From Pomphorhynchus laevis (Eukaryota > Acanthocephala > Palaeacanthocephala > Echinorhynchida > Pomphorhynchidae), in NCBI GenBank assembly GCA_012934845.2, contig WNNJ02003751.1:62001-126000 (forward strand): 64,000 nt of DNA, written 5' to 3'. The translations under genes were made by a program, and so were the position numbers. The notes under the pieces are model-generated. The model was not told the DNA's origin. It saw only the letters and a list, made by a program, of their open reading frames with translations, and did no database searches. The first letter of the stretch is position 1, and every line of letters begins with the position of its first letter. This document shows, in pieces, positions 60,562 to 64,000 of the stretch.

Positions 60562-60636
60562 GTAAGTTTCTAATATTTTTCACGCGGTATTTTTGACTTT
60601 ATGAACTTTTGATTAATATTCAAACATTTATTTGGA

Positions 60637-61850
60637 TTAAAGTGTTACGAAAGTCTAAAATTATTTAAGTTTTAAAAAGTATCTAAACTTATTTGTATTA
60701 AAAATAATAGTTTTAAATAATTATTGGATCAAAGAAGAGAGAACATTATTTTTGATCTTTCGATAAATTCTGTTAGCATATTCAGAAAATTATCTTAAGT
60801 AATTTAAATTACATTAGGTAATTGTAAATAAATTGACTTTTATTTTCTGTAATTTTCTGAAGATGCTAACAGAAGTTAACGAAATATCAAAAACAATTTT
60901 CTCTCTTCTTTGATCCAGCTCCAATAATTATTTAACTGGATTAAAGCATAACTTAATCTGTAATTATTTGATTTTTAGAATCATCCAAAATTCTTGGTAT
61001 TTTAATGTTCTGAAATCCCTACGAAAATTATCTTTGATATAAATTGCCATTATTTTAAGTCGTGAAATGTAAAGACTGATCAATGATTTAACTTATGTTT
61101 CAATTTATAACAATGAAAATTTAAAATTTTTATCTTGGACGAATTGGATTCTGAATAATTTATCTTTCAATTTATTAGTTCACATGCATACTGGAATGAT
61201 CTATGAATCATTAAGAATCAAATTACGCCTTTTATAAAAATCGTTTAGTCTTAGTAATCATATAAAAACATACTATGTTTATTGAATATATTTTCCGGAT
61301 CGTCATCGTGTTTAGCAATATAGTTTGGTTAATATATTTATTTCAAATATTTTGTATGCTATCAATTTGAGTATCACTACGAAAGAAATGGTAATTAAAT
61401 CGTGGATACATTATTTTACATTCTACTTTCGAATATATAGCTTGCTCTTTTATTAATCAAATTTACTCTTCTAGATTAATTCGCTCGTGTTATGCAATGA
61501 CAATGTAATAACAATGAAAATTCTATTATTATTAGTAGTTTTAATGTAGTTTAAAGTAGAAGTTTATTACTATTTAGATTAGTAGTTTAGTAGTATTTTT
61601 GATTAAAGCGTTACGAAAGTCTATGATTATTTGAGTTTTAAGAATTATCCAAAATTCTTTGTATTAAAAATGGTATTTTTAATGTTCTGAAACCCCTACG
61701 AAAATTATTTGCTGTCATGAAATGTAAAGACTGATCAATGATTTAATAATTCAATATTTTTGAATAATATTCAAACATTAATTGGAGTAAAATATTACTT
61801 AAGTCTGTAATTATTTGACTTTTAGAATTATACAAAATTCTTCGTAAAAA
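60637..61850 (+). repeat. Local intron repeat, four diverged units
   Basis: Units near 60637, 60942, 61596 and 61785 share GATTAAAGCGTTACGAAAGT, ATTATTTGA-TTTTTAGAAT, CCAAAATTCTT, ATGTTCTGAAA-CCCTACG and GAAATGTAAAGACTGATCAA to varying extents. They follow LRR exon 12 and are interleaved with foldback copies. Confidence 0.72.
60718..60940. repeat. Foldback repeat family F, copy 5
   Basis: TTGGATCAAAGAAGAGAGAA on the left, mirrored by TCTCTCTTCTTTGATCCAGC on the right. Inner arms TGTTAGCATATTCAGAAAAT and GTAATTTTCTGAAGATGC flank a longer AT loop. Confidence 0.8.
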
Positions 61851-61852
61851 AC

Positions 61853-61935
61853 TGTAATTTTATGAGGTCGCTAACAAAGGTTAGCGAAATATCAAATAAA
61901 AACGTTCCTTTGTTTGATCTAATAATTCTTTAAAA
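61853..61935. repeat. Foldback repeat family F, copy 6 (right half)
   Basis: TGTAATTTTATGAGGTCGC, AACAAAGGTTAGCGAAATAT and CAAATAAAAACG, then TTGTTTGATCTAATAATTC. The left half is absent. Confidence 0.65.
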
Positions 61936-62099
61936 CATAAAGACATTCTTTAAAAACAATATTTATTTTAGATTAGTAGTTTTGTAGTATTTTAGTAGTT
62001 TTAATGAAATAGTAGTTTTAATGTTTGAAAACAATTATAAAAATTATTTTTAAGATGCAAATATTTTTACTGTAAAATGTAGACATATCAAATATAGCC

Positions 62100-62280
62100 T
62101 ATATAGAAAGAAATCCAATATCATTGGATTGAGAAGAAGGTCATCAAAAAACTGCTAAATTCATCTACATGACATAGCAGCTTCCAAATATATAATATTT
62201 CAATGACATAGCAGCTTCCAAATGAAGCTGCCAATTCCAATGACATAGCAGCTTCCAAATGAAGCTGCCAATTCCAAATA
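62100..62280 (-). repeat. Decayed PLE-type end with 37-bp tandem repeat
   Basis: AAGGTCATCAAAAAACTGCT and GACATAGCAGC recall the reverse PLE-3 terminal repeat. From 62201 a 37-bp unit, CAATGACATAGCAGCTTCCA plus AATGAAGCTGCCAATTC, occurs twice in tandem. Confidence 0.6.
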
Positions 62281-62385
62281 TTATATATTTGGAATTATTA
62301 TATTTATTTATTATTATAGTATTATCATATTTATTTTATCATATTTTATATATTTCCTTTTTGTATTTTTTTACAAAAATTGTTC

Positions 62386-62640
62386 TCATAACAGATTAAA
62401 TTTATTTTTAATATTATTGTGTTGATTTATATATTTTACTATTTTCTGCTTGATGTTATTTTTATAGTAACCTAGTTTAAAATATGTATCTATTAAATTA
62501 TTTAAATGATTTTGAAGAAAGCCAATATCATTACATATTGTTGCAATTCTTAAAATTTCATTATTTAATGTATTATATTTTATATTATATGGTATGCATG
62601 AATGCTCATGCAAAAATATGTTTATTAAATATATGTTTTA
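62386..62640 (-). pseudogene. PLE-3 C-terminal fragment
   Basis: The 75-codon frame reads HEHSCIPYNIKYNTLNNEIL, then ICNDIGFLQNHLNNLIDTYF and KLGYYKNNIKQKIVKYINQH. Same region as at 29741 and 58546. Confidence 0.78.
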
Positions 62641-62689
62641 AAATATCTTTTTATATCATAAAAAGATTTATATTTTATATTATAAATTA

Positions 62690-62880
62690 TATATAATTTA
62701 TATGTTATAAAATATATTTTATAATCAAATATAATTTATATAATTATAATTATATAATAATTATAGTTATAGTTATAATTATAGTTATTAATTATAGTTA
62801 TAGTTAATATTATAGTTAATACTATAACTATTTCCAATAGTTATAGTATTTTATACAAGTATAATTTATAATTAAATATA
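62690..62880. repeat. AT microsatellite (ATAGTT-type)
   Basis: Runs of TTATAGTTATAGTTATAATT and related words, with partial palindromes (TTAATACTATAACTATT). Simple-sequence DNA, no coding content. Confidence 0.85.
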
Positions 62881-62925
62881 ATTTTATATTATAAAATTTG
62901 TTTATATTATATTTTTATAATCTTA

Positions 62926-62953
62926 TCTGGGTCTCATCAGCTGCTGACCCAGA
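62926..62953 (-). repeat. Hairpin with CTGATGAG loop
   Basis: TCTGGGTC and GACCCAGA (8-bp stem) enclose TCATCAGCTGCT, which on the minus strand reads AGCAGCTGATGA. The plan matches the 31381-31548 hairpins, where the stem is GCGTGGG/CCCACGC. On the minus strand GATCAAAACGTAAAATGTAG lies just upstream, as GGACCGAAAC does there. Confidence 0.7.
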
Positions 62954-62988
62954 CCTACATTTTACGTTTTGATCCTTATTATCTGCTA

Positions 62989-63025
62989 AATCCGTACACC
63001 GTACACTGGTGTACGGTGTATGGAT
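62989..63025. repeat. Palindrome, 12-bp core arms
   Basis: TACACCGTACAC, TG, GTGTACGGTGTA, extended by ATCC-G and T-GGAT on the two sides. Confidence 0.9.
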
Positions 63026-63029
63026 CCTT

Positions 63030-64000
63030 TTTTAAATTGAAAATCCTTTTTTTAAATTGAAAGAGACAAAATACAGTTAAAACACAATTTATTACTACAA
63101 CTATACAATATTTCGCTGATCACCACGAGCATCACCAAGTAAACAGAATACAAAATACTAAATAATTACAATTAATCTAGTACAGGAAACGAAAACATTT
63201 AATGAACATTTGCGACAAATGTAGCAAAGTAAATATAAAAGTAGAAATTTAAAGAAATTAAGAATAAACTAAATAAATTTTAGATTATACATCAAATTGC
63301 ACAACAGAATTTCATATTTTTGTTGTTGTCTTTGAATTATATATCAAAATTATACAATTTTGGTAAACTGCTTCTCTTATCAAATGACATTTTTTAAATA
63401 TCATCATCGAAAATCATCGAAATTAGTCTTATGGTCATTTACAATAACACGATTGAGGTCAGCTGATGATAAATCTTAAGGCTTTATATCCTTACGGTTT
63501 TGTTATAAGCACTGTTCAAAATTAAAATTCTATTTATATTTGTAGAATATGAATGTTTTCATAAATGTTTAAAGCCTTGCGAATTTTACAGGAAAATACT
63601 TATGGTCATTTACAATAACACGATTAAAATTAGCTTGACCGTTATATATATTTTCACAATATCTGTAACGTATTTCGTATGGCAGCCCCACTGTTTTCCC
63701 GATTTTTCTTTAAGGATAGCTTAAGGATGCGGAAAACTACTCTAATACAGTGTCAAATGTAGTCCATATTATTCGGTCTAAGTATACGAGATGGAACTGA
63801 CATTTCAGTAGAAATCTGCTTATCAAATGATATCGTTCTGTTCCGGTTTTGATACTCAAATGTTTTTATACGATTATTATTTAAGATATAAGTAATTTTT
63901 GGAAGACATTCATCTTGATATACTTTGTAATTCTAATTTTGGCTCCGTTATGTTGATGTTGTATAGCATATATTTAATAAATAAATCTTCTTTAAATATT
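63030..64000. other. AT-rich sequence with a short direct repeat
   Basis: CTTATGGTCATTTACAATAA plus CACGATT occurs at about 63430 and 63600. No gene, exon or transposon is recognised up to the window end. Confidence 0.5.

Noticed and set aside
63432-63627. 27-bp direct repeats as possible ends of an element
   Set aside because: Too short and only about 170 bp apart, with no structure between them.

Overview
Composition (AT-rich, with islands of GC-richer transposon sequence), spliced mini-exons and the retroelement content all point to an invertebrate animal genome. I cannot name the species. There is no bacterial-style gene organisation, no rRNA and no convincing intact tRNA. Almost every long reading frame belongs to a broken retroelement.

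The most important content is not in the long reading frames. At twelve places on the + strand, from 1353 to 60561, there is a short exon of 60-78 nt (seven of exactly 72 nt) bounded by AG and GTAAG/GTGAG/GTAAA. Each reads as one leucine-rich repeat (LRR) of about 24 residues. Every one starts with one leftover base and ends with two, so all introns between them are phase 2, and almost every split codon rejoins as Leu, Ile or Met. I read the window as the interior of one very large LRR gene on the + strand, probably of the LGR/hormone-receptor exon type, with transposons filling its introns. The first and last exons lie outside.

Layout. 1-190: GC-rich piece with hammerhead-like stems. 1353-3650: first LRR exons, a 300-bp hairpin repeat and a foldback repeat. 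4020-6470: Penelope-like element (PLE) with inverted ends. 6985-9185: PLE terminal repeat, three LRR exons, foldback repeat. 9715-12205: old copy of LINE family A. 12626: LRR exon. 12965-15930: LINE of the restriction-like-endonuclease type, minus strand. 16390-20410: two head-to-head LTR-retrotransposon fossils. 20375-22320: LINE B (CR1-like) on the minus strand. 22520-25440: LINE scraps, hairpins, an LRR exon. 25550-29935: PLE remnants of two families. 30253-33090: LRR exons, inverted and direct repeats. 33746-37220: LINE A, minus. 38060-41900: CR1-like LINE, minus. 43975-46925: LINE A, plus, with an internal tandem duplication. 46985-49000: duplicated intron sequence, an LRR exon and an exact 250-bp tandem duplication. 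49130-54510: PLE split by LINE C. 54394-54602: 14-bp minisatellite. 55260-56190: LINE B copy. 56291-60561: last two LRR exons, PLE copies. 60600-64000: foldbacks, local intron repeats, AT-rich sequence.

The elements interact mainly by insertion and local duplication. Several short segments, including pieces of LRR exons, occur twice on either side of a transposon block. PLE ends carry conserved stems with hammerhead-ribozyme-like cores.
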